From positions 878,001-942,000 of the forward strand of contig NZ_JWIC01000010.1 of the NCBI RefSeq assembly GCF_000814765.1: 64,000 nucleotides of DNA, read 5' to 3'. How positions within the stretch are numbered: position 1 is the first letter of the stretch; each line of letters begins with the position of its first letter. Below the pieces are notes generated by a model. The model was not told the DNA's origin, did not search any database, and was given only the letters and a program-made list of their open reading frames with translations. Below, one piece after another: positions 15,265 through 23,470 of the stretch. A program made the position numbers and the translations under genes. This DNA is from Pseudoalteromonas luteoviolacea. Lineage in GTDB: Bacteria > Pseudomonadota > Gammaproteobacteria > Enterobacterales > Alteromonadaceae.

Positions 15265-16578
15265 TTAGGCTTTTTGCATCAGTGCTTCAATCTCAGTGAT
15301 AGATTTTGGCACATCAACCGTTAAGTTTTCATGGCCATCTTGAGTGATCAGTAAATCATCCTCAATGCGCACACCAATACCTTTGTATTTTTCTGGTACT
15401 TCAGCATCTTCGTCAAAATATAAACCCGGCTCTATGGTCAACACCATGCCCGCTTCAAACGGTCTATCTGCCTCGTCCAGTTTATATTCACCGACATCAT
15501 GTACGTCTAAACCAAGCCAATGGCCCACTCCGTGCATATAAAACGCTTTGCACGCTTGTGTTTCTATCAACTCTTCTAAGGTACCTGAGAGAATACCAAG
15601 CTCAATCAAGCCTTCTGTTAATACACGCACAACCTGCTTGTTAGCTTTAACTAATGTACCGCCAGGCTTCACTTCTTCAAACGCAGCCAGCTGGGATTTT
15701 AATACCAGGTTATAAATCTCTGTTTGTGCTTCACTAAACTGTCCGCTGACAGGGAAAGTACGTGTGATGTCCGCAGCATACCCTTCCAATTCACAGCCTG
15801 AATCGATCAAGATCAAATCGCCCTGTGTTAATACGTCGCTATTTTCGGTGTAGTGTAAAATATTGGCGTTATTGCCTGAACCAACAATGGTGCCATACGC
15901 CGGGTATCTCGCCCCATTCATCGCGTAGTGGTGATGAATTTCTGCTTCCAATTGATACTCAGTGGCATCAGCCTTAGCAAATTGCATCGCGCGAATATGC
16001 GCTTGCGCACTGATCTTTGCTGCTTTGCGCATCACAGCGATTTCGTCTGCGGATTTAAACAAGCGCATTTCATGTACGAGCGGACGAATGTCTTTGATGG
16101 TTTCAGGGGCTTTATAGCCTTTTTTAGGTGCGCCGCGTAGCGTACTCAGTAAGCCCCACACTTTATCATCAAAGTTAGGATATGTGCCTTGGCCAAAATA
16201 CAGTGTTGCAGTGCCATTGACTAAACTTAATAGTTCATCATCAAGCTCTGTCAGTGCATGGGTTTCATCCATGGCAAACCGGGTTTTAGCTTGCTCAAAG
16301 CCAACACGTCTACCGTGCCAAATTTCAGCCAGCTTATCTTTATTACGACAAAACAAGGTACTCAGCCCCTTACCAGCTTTGTCTTTACTCAGCACAAGCA
16401 CAGCATCTGGCTCTTTAAAACCAGTTAAGTAAAAGAAATCACTGTCTTGGCGAAATGGAAACTCGGTATCGCGGCTACGGGTAATTTCAGCCGCCGCAGG
16501 GAGGATAGCGACCGAGTTGTTATCTAGGCTGTTTAGCAGTCGCGCACGACGTGCTACAAACTCTTCATTTTTTATCAT
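15265..16578 (-). CDS. pepP: Xaa-Pro aminopeptidase P
   Basis: A 437-residue M24 metallopeptidase that removes the N-terminal residue before proline. Di-manganese ligands are visible in LIDSGCELEGYAADITRTFP (two Asp), HGVGHWLGLDVHD (His), EPGLYF (Glu) and GIGVRIEDD (Glu). The N-terminal domain has the typical SRDTEFPFRQDSDFFYLTGF. I choose the ATG at 16578 (MIKNEEF): it is two bases after the ygfB stop and gives a length close to E. coli PepP (441). The longer frame would overlap ygfB by 61 bases. It is part of the ubi operon, as in other gammaproteobacteria. Confidence 0.95.
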   Translation of the reverse strand: MIKNEEFVARRARLLNSLDNNSVAILPAAAEITRSRDTEFPFRQDSDFFYLTGFKEPDAVLVLSKDKAGKGLSTLFCRNKDKLAEIWHGRRVGFEQAKTRFAMDETHALTELDDELLSLVNGTATLYFGQGTYPNFDDKVWGLLSTLRGAPKKGYKAPETIKDIRPLVHEMRLFKSADEIAVMRKAAKISAQAHIRAMQFAKADATEYQLEAEIHHHYAMNGARYPAYGTIVGSGNNANILHYTENSDVLTQGDLILIDSGCELEGYAADITRTFPVSGQFSEAQTEIYNLVLKSQLAAFEEVKPGGTLVKANKQVVRVLTEGLIELGILSGTLEELIETQACKAFYMHGVGHWLGLDVHDVGEYKLDEADRPFEAGMVLTIEPGLYFDEDAEVPEKYKGIGVRIEDDLLITQDGHENLTVDVPKSITEIEALMQKA

Positions 16579-16580
16579 AA

Positions 16581-17144
16581 TTAATGCACTGTGTTTGATG
16601 TCGCGCCATTGCCTTGCTCTCGGCCCATCTCCGCAAAACATAATAACGCAGAGACTCGAATGTATTCGACCACTTCATGGAACGCCTGCTTATCTTCTTC
16701 AGTCTCATCGAAATGCGTATCAAGACGTGTGATTTCACTGAAGTCGCTGATCACTTCTTTGACGTCAGCTGACAGCTTGCCATAATCTTTTTGCTTTAAA
16801 CCAAACCCTAATAAAAACCCTGACACCCAAGATACTAAGGCATTGGCTTGATCGATAAGCGCTTCGTCATCGTTTGGTAAGTACACTTCAAAGGTGTGTT
16901 CAGGATCATTAAAACGCTCTACCACAAACTTGTACAACTCAGCTAAAAACCCTTTGAGTTCAACGCCAAATGCTTGGCCATCATTAAATACATCGCTGAG
17001 TAAACCTAAGTATTCTTTGTCATCAATACTCAATCCACAGGCTAAAATACCGCTGATGGTGCCATGCACTTCTGCTGGTGCGACGAAGATGCCGTGTTTT
17101 TCGAGTAATAACTGGGCTTGTTGGTAATCTTTTAATTCGATCAT
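16581..17144 (-). CDS. ygfB: UPF0149 family protein YgfB
   Basis: A 187-residue all-helical protein of the UPF0149/YgfB family. The family pattern GxxxGLLxCG appears as GTISGILACGLS, and WVSGFLLGFGL near residue 105 is also typical. In E. coli it is the first gene of the same operon; in Pseudomonas YgfB has been linked to control of beta-lactamase and stress genes, while its biochemical role remains unsettled. Acidic residues dominate the second half. It is the first gene here; the 6S RNA gene runs in the opposite direction starting about 270 bases away. Confidence 0.92.
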   Translation of the reverse strand: MIELKDYQQAQLLLEKHGIFVAPAEVHGTISGILACGLSIDDKEYLGLLSDVFNDGQAFGVELKGFLAELYKFVVERFNDPEHTFEVYLPNDDEALIDQANALVSWVSGFLLGFGLKQKDYGKLSADVKEVISDFSEITRLDTHFDETEEDKQAFHEVVEYIRVSALLCFAEMGREQGNGATSNTVH

Positions 17145-17412
17145 AAGGCTTGATTCTCATTCACTTGATAAGGTTAATGCTACCACTCGAAGTATAGCAA
17201 CTACAATGCATTGTCTTATTCTGCTGGAAAAAACCCGTCTTTAATGAGGCTAACATGTCACATTGATTTACTCAGTTTATAAAGTCGTTATTTGCTGTGT
17301 ATGGAAAAAAAGCAAAACCTGCACAGACAATGCTCAGCAGGTGAATTTGCCAGCAAATAAGCAAGATTTTTTCATTTTAAGGTTTAAGCATTCGGTGTTG
17401 TCTTATATACTG

Positions 17413-17603
17413 AAGGTGTTCCCTAGCTCGCTGGACCGTGGATTATGTCCCTGAGCCGATAAACTTTTTTTAGGAATGCAGTTTATCCACTTTTGCGCAA
17501 GCTTGGCATGTACCGAGAAGCCTACGGTGGGTTGTTGCCTTCCGCCTTGAACCTTAGGGTTCAAGGACTTATATCCGCATCCACGCAGCCGGGGACACCT
17601 TTC
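17413..17603 (+). ncRNA. ssrS: 6S RNA
   Basis: The 6S landmarks are present in order: TCCCTGAGCCGATA at 17448-17461, GAGAAGCCTA at 17516-17525 and CCTTGAACCTTAGGGTTCAAGG at about 17545-17566. The ends pair: AAGGTGTTCCC (17413-17423) with GGGGACACCTT (17591-17601). The total of about 190 nt matches the E. coli RNA (184). It mimics an open promoter and sequesters sigma70 RNA polymerase in stationary phase. It lies divergent from ygfB. The usual partners zapA (upstream) and ygfA (downstream) are absent. The gap 17145-17412 should hold its promoter (TATACT at 17405-17410 is a possible -10), and 17604-17697 holds no gene. Confidence 0.93.
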
Positions 17604-17697
17604 ATACTTATCGAACCGCCCACTTATTTCTTTGCGAAAAATAAAAAACCCACAGAATACAGTCCCATGGGCTTATTATCTTTTGTTCTATTCGCGC

Positions 17698-18795
17698 TTA
17701 TATTGTCGATTTTCGCTTCACAGGCTGCGCATACATAGACAAGACAAACTCTTTTAGCTCATTTGGCAGCATCTCAATACTTTGATTAAAACGCGCTGTT
17801 TCTTCACTGCTGCTGTTTGTTTTATCACCCGCCGCTAAATAATTGCTTGAATGCAGATAATAATTATCAATAATTTGCTTATCGATGATCTGCGCCAGCT
17901 CTTCAGGGGTGTCAAAGTCATCCTCAATCGGCGTACCAAATGCAACGTGCACGTTTCCTTTGTCTGCACTAAAGCCATCAATGATACTCTTGATGTCTTC
18001 ACCCTCTTCTTTTTGATATTCACCAAATTGCTGCTTATGGTAAAGCTCTTTGGCTTTCGCTAACGCACATGGCTCATATTGATAAGAGATAGAAACAGGC
18101 ACCACTTTGAGTTTGCGCACATAATCAGCAAATGGCGCTTTCAAACGTCGACCTTGCAACTGCAACATTTTCAGCAAGGCAGGATCTGTATAATCAATAC
18201 CATCTTTTGCCCGACCTTCTTTTTGTGCAATCCAAATGGAATTACCTGACTGCAGTGAATCATAGATGTAACCGGACAACTGAGATAGCGCCTTGAGCAT
18301 TTCTTTTGGCGCTTTTGCTGAGCGTTTAACGATAAAGCTCTTATTTAAACGCATCAGCTCCGTGATATAGGGTACTTGCAACAAGTTATCGCCAATCGCG
18401 ATACGCACCGTTGGCAAGTTATTCTGGTGCAGTCCCCAGTTTACTAATGCAGGATCGAGTACAATATCTCGATGATTTGAGATAAATAAATACGCAGCGT
18501 CTTTATCTAAACGGTCGAGTCCCGAGTAGGTGACTTTTGACGTGGTACGCTCAACCAACATAGATAGGTATTGCGCCACTTCATTTTGTACAGCCTCAAC
18601 ATTATTAACCGTCTTCCATTTAGACTTTAATTTTGCCTTTACCAAAGGCCTGCTAATCGCAGAAAAGGCTGCAAGCCACTTTGGTAAGTTATGCTCGGCA
18701 ATCACATCTAAAAATTGCTCATCGGCCAATAACCTTTCTAGGGCTGCGGGCACTTCATCATCATTATATGGTCTGATATCTGCGTATTTATCCAC
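17698..18795 (-). CDS. PlsC-like glycerol acyltransferase
   Basis: A 365-residue acyltransferase of the 1-acylglycerol-3-phosphate acyltransferase superfamily. The catalytic motif is NHRDIVLDP: His108 and Asp114 are separated by five residues rather than the usual four (HX4D), with another Asp at 110. The acceptor motif around AQKEGRAKDG (a variant of EGTRS) follows near residue 195. It is longer than a minimal PlsC (about 245) because of N- and C-terminal extensions; no signal peptide or obvious transmembrane helix is seen. It is transcribed alone. Likely a phospholipid or storage-lipid acyltransferase; substrate unknown. Confidence 0.75.
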   Translation of the reverse strand: MDKYADIRPYNDDEVPAALERLLADEQFLDVIAEHNLPKWLAAFSAISRPLVKAKLKSKWKTVNNVEAVQNEVAQYLSMLVERTTSKVTYSGLDRLDKDAAYLFISNHRDIVLDPALVNWGLHQNNLPTVRIAIGDNLLQVPYITELMRLNKSFIVKRSAKAPKEMLKALSQLSGYIYDSLQSGNSIWIAQKEGRAKDGIDYTDPALLKMLQLQGRRLKAPFADYVRKLKVVPVSISYQYEPCALAKAKELYHKQQFGEYQKEEGEDIKSIIDGFSADKGNVHVAFGTPIEDDFDTPEELAQIIDKQIIDNYYLHSSNYLAAGDKTNSSSEETARFNQSIEMLPNELKEFVLSMYAQPVKRKSTI

Positions 18796-18874
18796 TAAAT
18801 TACTCTTACTGATCTAGGCGTATGACAAAAAAACGGCTCATTCTATCTCGCTCTTTATTCGGATGCTAAGAATA

Positions 18875-20278
18875 TCAAGTCTGACCACACTGGGCGGCTC
18901 GGCGTTTCATAATATCCATTGCAAACAAGCGTAACATAAGTATCACCAACACAAGCGCCATAAGCTGGCTCATCCAGCTTGGGAGCAGTTGATGTTCATG
19001 TCCTGCCATGGCTGACACTTCAAAGCCAAAATGAGAGACGAGGTAATCTGTTAAAAAACCAAACACAATCGCAACGCCAATGACAGCCGTGATATAGGCG
19101 ACAACAGCGCGGCGTCCAAGCTCTTTTGCGACGACACCAATGGTAGCCACATTGGTTGCCGGACCCGCCAGCATAAACACCAAAACGGCGCCAGGAGACA
19201 CGCCAGCTAGCAACAGACCTGCGGCAATGGGCGTCGATGCCGTGGCACAAATGTACATGGGAATACTGATCAAGATAACCACTATCATGGCTAAAATGCC
19301 ATCTCCCCATTGTGCTAAAAATGCGGTTGGCACAAATGTTTGGACTAATGCCGCGAAGAATATACCAATTAAAAGCCAAACCATAGTATCAGATAACAGC
19401 TTGTTACAACTAAATTTAACGGCTTGCCAAAGCTTACTCAGCAAACTGTTTTCACGCTTAGGCTTGGAAGAACAGCAAGTGCTTACTTCTGGCTCGAATT
19501 TTTTATTCTCAGATGCACAGCAATTTGCTTGTTCACGTTCAAGCTTTGGTGCAGCGACGGGCTCTTTACTACAGCAAGCAGTATTATTTACATCCTCATC
19601 CATATCTTCAGACTGGGTCGCACATGAGGAAGCGGCTACGTGAGGGGCTTTAGCACAGCAAGAAGCCGTATTGTCATCCTCATCTAAACTCTTAGATTGT
19701 GTCGTACATGAAGAAGCGGCTACTTGAGGCGCTTTAGCGCAGCAAGAAGCCTTATTATCATCCTCATCCAAATTCTTAGACTGAGTCGCGCATGAAGAAG
19801 CGGCTGCTTGAGGCGCTTTAGCACAGCAACTAGATTGATTGGCAGCAGGGTTTTCTGAGGCCTTTTTATCTACTTCATCTTGATTGTCTCGACCGACTAG
19901 CAACCCTGCTGTGATGGCACTGGTCACCGCAGCAATGGGTCTGATAATCGCCATAAATGGCCCAAGCAGCGCATAAGACACAGAAATTGAGTCCACACCT
20001 GTTTCAGGTGTCGACACTAAAAACGCGGTCGTGGCACTTTTAGATCCCCCCGCGCGTCTCAACCCGATTGCTGCCGGAATAACACCACAAGAACACAACG
20101 GCATAGGCGCGCCAATCAACGCTGCTTTAATCGTGGTCCAAAGCCCTTCTTTGCCTAAATGACGCTGTAAAAAGCCCTTTGGAATAAATACATTCAGTAG
20201 CCCAGCTAACAATAATCCCAACATTAACCAAGGTGCCGAAATGACAAATAACTCCCAAAAATTATTGATGAGTGCCAT
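18875..20278 (-). CDS. SO_0444-type Cu/Zn efflux permease with Cys-pair repeat loop
   Basis: A 467-residue permease of the DUF318/ArsP-like superfamily; the family name from memory is SO_0444 Cu/Zn efflux transporter. Membrane helices lie at about residues 8-32, 55-75, 100-127, 290-315 and onward to 450. PLCSCG at 60-65 lies in a helix-loop, as in the family. Between the two membrane halves (about 130-280) is a soluble loop with six CC pairs at residues 151, 179, 207, 235, 253 and 268. The first four are exactly 28 residues apart in a tandem repeat (CCAKAPQxAASSC). The loop presumably binds metal. The gene overlaps the ZntR-like regulator by 17 bases, so metal-controlled expression is expected. 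Confidence 0.88.
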   Translation of the reverse strand: MALINNFWELFVISAPWLMLGLLLAGLLNVFIPKGFLQRHLGKEGLWTTIKAALIGAPMPLCSCGVIPAAIGLRRAGGSKSATTAFLVSTPETGVDSISVSYALLGPFMAIIRPIAAVTSAITAGLLVGRDNQDEVDKKASENPAANQSSCCAKAPQAAASSCATQSKNLDEDDNKASCCAKAPQVAASSCTTQSKSLDEDDNTASCCAKAPHVAASSCATQSEDMDEDVNNTACCSKEPVAAPKLEREQANCCASENKKFEPEVSTCCSSKPKRENSLLSKLWQAVKFSCNKLLSDTMVWLLIGIFFAALVQTFVPTAFLAQWGDGILAMIVVILISIPMYICATASTPIAAGLLLAGVSPGAVLVFMLAGPATNVATIGVVAKELGRRAVVAYITAVIGVAIVFGFLTDYLVSHFGFEVSAMAGHEHQLLPSWMSQLMALVLVILMLRLFAMDIMKRRAAQCGQT

Positions 20279-20678
20279 CTAAATCCTCCAATGCTGTCAA
20301 AATTGAGCACGCATTCGCCGGTTCATCACCACCACAACATTGGCTGGCCAATAACGTTAATGAACGCTCAAACATACTCAACTCCGCTATTTTTTCTCTT
20401 ACCCAATCTCGTTTTTGCAATGTGAGTGTTTTTACCTCTTCACAGCTGTGCATTTGCTTTTCAATTTTGATACTTAATAATTCTTGAATATCTTTGAGAT
20501 TGAACCCAACTTCCTTTGCGCGCACAATAAAGCGCATTCTTTCTACTGCATGTTCGTCATATAGACGATATCCCGCAGCACTTCTTTCACTGGCCGCTAA
20601 TAATCCCTGCTGCTCATAGTATCTTAACGTGTCGGTCGACACGTTAAGCAGCTTGGCAAGCTGCCCAATTCGAAACAT
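20262..20678 (-). CDS. zntR: Zn(II)-responsive MerR-family regulator
   Basis: A 138-residue MerR-family activator. The HTH starts MFRIGQLAKLLNVSTDTLRY at residue 1. The metal site is the C-terminal loop CCGGDEPANAC, with Cys pairs as in ZntR, plus HSCEEVK (His/Cys) near residue 75. I place the start at the ATG at 20678 because the MerR domain begins there. The longer frame adds 50 residues with no family likeness. It overlaps the efflux permease start by 17 bases, so both are probably one operon. It would twist its promoter and activate when zinc is in excess. No clear 19-20 bp-spaced dyad was identified upstream. Confidence 0.88.
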   Translation of the reverse strand: MFRIGQLAKLLNVSTDTLRYYEQQGLLAASERSAAGYRLYDEHAVERMRFIVRAKEVGFNLKDIQELLSIKIEKQMHSCEEVKTLTLQKRDWVREKIAELSMFERSLTLLASQCCGGDEPANACSILTALEDLDGTHQ

Positions 20679-20968
20679 TATCATTGCTTTCCACCCGATA
20701 AGTACAACCCCGTCAGCACACTGACATATCGTCATGTTTGCACACAGCCATATTAGATAAAATTTAAACGCTAAAAGTGATACACTGGCCCACGAAATTT
20801 GCTGAACGTACACAAATGAACTCTGCAAATGGTGTTGTGAAAAAGATACTTTTAATCTGCCGTGCTAAAAAAGAACCTAAAATCCACCATCACCGTTTCG
20901 TCAAATTCATCACTAATACAGAGTATAAACCTTGGTGTTTACTCTAAAGTCAATAACGAGATAAAAAT

Positions 20969-21916
20969 ATGAATATTGTTGTTTTAGATGCCGCAACTTT
21001 GGCTGGCGTCGACCTCTCTCCGCTTCATGCATTTGGGACCGTCACCACCTATGATCACACCGCCCCCAACGAAGTCGACACCCGTATTCAACAGGCCAAT
21101 ATTATTATCTCAAATAAAGTACAGCTATCGGCTGCACACTTTGCTGTTGCAACAGAGTTGAAGTTAATTTGCGTCGCCGCAACAGGTACTAATAATATCG
21201 ACTTAGTTGCAGCAAAAGATGCTGGGATCGCGGTCACCAATGTCGCTGGTTACTCTACCCCTTCAGTCGTGCAGCATACATTTACACTGCTTGGTAATTT
21301 GATGAGTAATATCCATCGGTACGCAGCAGATACCCAGCAAGGCGCTTGGCAAAAAAGTCCGATGTTTTGCCGTCTAGACTACAGTATCAATGACATTGCA
21401 GATAAAAAGTTTGTGATTGTCGGGTATGGTAATCTTGGCCAAGCAACTGCGAAAGTGGCAGAGGCATTTGGTGCGAAAGTCATTATCGCGGAGCGCCCAA
21501 ACAGTAAAGCGACACGCAGCGGTCGAATGGCTTTTGAAGACGCAATGCAAATAGCGGATATTGTTTCCATACATTGCCCCTTAACGCCACAAACTGAAAA
21601 CCTGTTTAACGCCACTACACTGGCACTATTACCCAAACACGCCATTTTAATTAATACCGCACGTGGTGGTATAGTAAATGAACAAGCCTTGGCAGATGCA
21701 CTTGCCACTAAGCAGATCGCTGCAGCGGGTGTTGATGTGCTCTCTGTTGAGCCTGCCACCGCAGATAATCCGCTCATCACTTATAAAGGCAACAATTTAA
21801 TGCTTACACCTCACACTGCATGGGCGAGCTATGAGTCTATTACTCGCTTAATTCAGGGTATCGCAGACAACATCACCAGTTACCTTAATGGAGGACAACA
21901 CAACCGCGTTGTGTAA
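20969..21916 (+). CDS. D-2-hydroxyacid dehydrogenase
   Basis: A 315-residue NAD(P)-dependent enzyme of the glycerate/hydroxypyruvate-reductase group. The nucleotide motif is GYGNLGQ at 152-158. Catalytic Arg232 (NTARGGIVNE), Glu261 (LSVEPA) and His282 (TPHTAWAS) are all present, so the enzyme should be active, reducing 2-oxoacids such as hydroxypyruvate or glyoxylate. The ATG follows AACGAGATAAAAAT. It is alone on the plus strand, with a hairpin just behind the stop. Its presence near glycine cleavage genes fits glycine/serine metabolism but the distance is 9 kb, so that is only suggestive. Confidence 0.85.
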   Translation: MNIVVLDAATLAGVDLSPLHAFGTVTTYDHTAPNEVDTRIQQANIIISNKVQLSAAHFAVATELKLICVAATGTNNIDLVAAKDAGIAVTNVAGYSTPSVVQHTFTLLGNLMSNIHRYAADTQQGAWQKSPMFCRLDYSINDIADKKFVIVGYGNLGQATAKVAEAFGAKVIIAERPNSKATRSGRMAFEDAMQIADIVSIHCPLTPQTENLFNATTLALLPKHAILINTARGGIVNEQALADALATKQIAAAGVDVLSVEPATADNPLITYKGNNLMLTPHTAWASYESITRLIQGIADNITSYLNGGQHNRVV

Positions 21917-21934
21917 CATCCCAGTGCCCGCTTC

Positions 21935-21967
21935 GATAAAGCCACCTAACTAGCGTGTGGCTTTATC
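21935..21967 (+). terminator. Hairpin behind the 2-hydroxyacid dehydrogenase gene
   Basis: GATAAAGCCAC and GTGGCTTTATC are perfect 11-base arms with an 11-base loop, 18 bases after the stop. No strong T-run follows, so termination efficiency is uncertain. Confidence 0.55.
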
Positions 21968-22151
21968 CACCACATTTTATTCATTATTATTACTTTTTAG
22001 TGATAAAACGTATTCCCATAAAACCCTTAAAAAATAAACTATTGATTTTTATAACAAAAAAACTTGGCAAAGCAATTGCTATTGTTAGACTAAGTTAAAA
22101 ATAAAATTAAACTTGATGGTTCCTAATACATCGGGTCATGAGGATAACAGA

Positions 22152-22514
22152 ATGAAAAAATTACTCGTTGCTACTGCGCTTTTAAGCACTACATTATTGT
22201 CTGGTTGTATTGTTGCGGTTTCTGATGGAGAAATGCGCCACCACAGCGGATGGCAAAGCACACACCAAGAAAATAGAGAGAAGATCAGTAAACTTGAGCT
22301 GGGTTCAAGCTACCAAGCCGTGACCAGCAAGTTTGGCACACCAGATTTTAATGAAGCAGTCTCTAAAAATGGTCATACCTTCCAAGTACTTTACTTTGCA
22401 ACAAACAGAAAGCACTCAGACGGTCAAATTACCAAAGATGAGTGCACACCACTGGTGTTTAAAGATGATCAGCTTATCGGTTTTGGTCAAGCCGCTGTAG
22501 ACAACTATTTATAA
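22152..22514 (+). CDS. DUF3192-type lipoprotein
   Basis: A 120-residue lipoprotein. The signal peptide MKKLLVATALLSTTLLSGC ends in the lipobox LSGC, so Cys19 is the lipidated residue. The mature domain has SSYQAVTSKFGTPDF, the pattern of the DUF3192 family (SmpA/OmlA-like fold). I use the ATG at 22152; the frame from 22113 would add 13 residues ahead of the signal peptide. A strong terminator follows. The function is unknown; family members are common in Alteromonadales and Vibrionales. Confidence 0.82.
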   Translation: MKKLLVATALLSTTLLSGCIVAVSDGEMRHHSGWQSTHQENREKISKLELGSSYQAVTSKFGTPDFNEAVSKNGHTFQVLYFATNRKHSDGQITKDECTPLVFKDDQLIGFGQAAVDNYL

Positions 22515-22539
22515 ACAGATTTGACATACTTCCCTGCTA

Positions 22540-22562
22540 AAGCCGCACTACGCGGCTTTTTT
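22540..22562 (+). terminator. Terminator of the DUF3192 lipoprotein gene
   Basis: AAGCCGC and GCGGCTT arms with a five-base loop run into TTTTTT. Confidence 0.9.
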
Positions 22563-22567
22563 CTTAC

Positions 22568-23470
22568 TCAGCGACTCACTAAAACAACACGCTCTTGCTG
22601 CTGATGTGCTTGTAACAGCGCTTCGTCGGCCAACTCCAAACTGTCATTTTGATCACCAGAAAAGTCCTCATGTACATGCACAACCCCCATACTGATGGTC
22701 ACATGTGCACAAATCGGGGAGCTCGGGTGTGGAATAGACAGTGCATCTACAGCCTGATGCATTGCCGATGCAAGCGACATGGCTTGATCTGCATCGCACT
22801 TATTTATCAATGCCACAAATCGCACACCATCGTATCTTGCGACAAACCCTTCTACTTTTTGCGTCATGCTTTCCAGCACTTTTGCAACTTTTACTAGGCA
22901 CTCATCTCCTGCACTAAACCCACAGCTATCGTTGTATTCTTTAAAATAATCGATATCTACGAGCAAAACGGACAGTGGAACTTGCTGGTCACGACTTTGA
23001 TACCAAAGCTGAGCCAATGTCTCATCAAGTGCTCTGCGGTTCGGCACTTCGGTCAAGCCATCAATGTTTGCCAAGCGTTCTAGTAAGTCATTTTTTTGCT
23101 TGATTGCTAAATGTATTTTTACTCGCGCTTTGACAATATTAGGGCTAAAGGGCTTAACAATATAATCGACTGCGCCAAGCAACAAACCGCGTGCTTCGTC
23201 TTGATAACTATTGCTCGCAGAAATAACGATAACAGGAATTTGGTAGCTATTGGGGTCTGCTTTAAGTTGTAATAAAAAATCAAGGCCTTCATCGTCAGGC
23301 ATGAGGATATCCACAATAATTAAATCAATCTGGGTGTGTAATAGCCGCTCAAACGCATTATCACTGTTTGCGCAACTGATCACCAAGTGCTCATCTGATA
23401 ATGTGTTTTCTAAAACCACACGATTTAAGGGATCACCATCTAAGACTAAAATGTTGGCCGACTTTTGCAT
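22568..23470 (-). CDS. Response regulator with degenerate GGDEF domain
   Basis: A 300-residue two-domain protein. The receiver domain covers residues 1-120 with phospho-acceptor Asp54 (IIVDILMPDDEG) and Lys106. The GGDEF domain covers about 130-300. LVDIDYFKEYND and AGDECLVKVA are conserved, but the active-site loop GG(D/E)EF reads RYDGVRF (residues 212-218), so both acidic catalytic positions of the signature are lost. Cyclic-di-GMP synthesis is therefore unlikely, and the domain may act as a receptor or scaffold. Its ATG directly abuts the stop codon of the hybrid kinase gene, so the two are co-translated, and the kinase is its probable partner. Confidence 0.85.
   Translation of the reverse strand: MQKSANILVLDGDPLNRVVLENTLSDEHLVISCANSDNAFERLLHTQIDLIIVDILMPDDEGLDFLLQLKADPNSYQIPVIVISASNSYQDEARGLLLGAVDYIVKPFSPNIVKARVKIHLAIKQKNDLLERLANIDGLTEVPNRRALDETLAQLWYQSRDQQVPLSVLLVDIDYFKEYNDSCGFSAGDECLVKVAKVLESMTQKVEGFVARYDGVRFVALINKCDADQAMSLASAMHQAVDALSIPHPSSPICAHVTISMGVVHVHEDFSGDQNDSLELADEALLQAHQQQERVVLVSR

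Noticed and set aside
17145..17412. zapA upstream of 6S RNA
   Set aside because: No frame with ZapA-like sequence exists in the gap.
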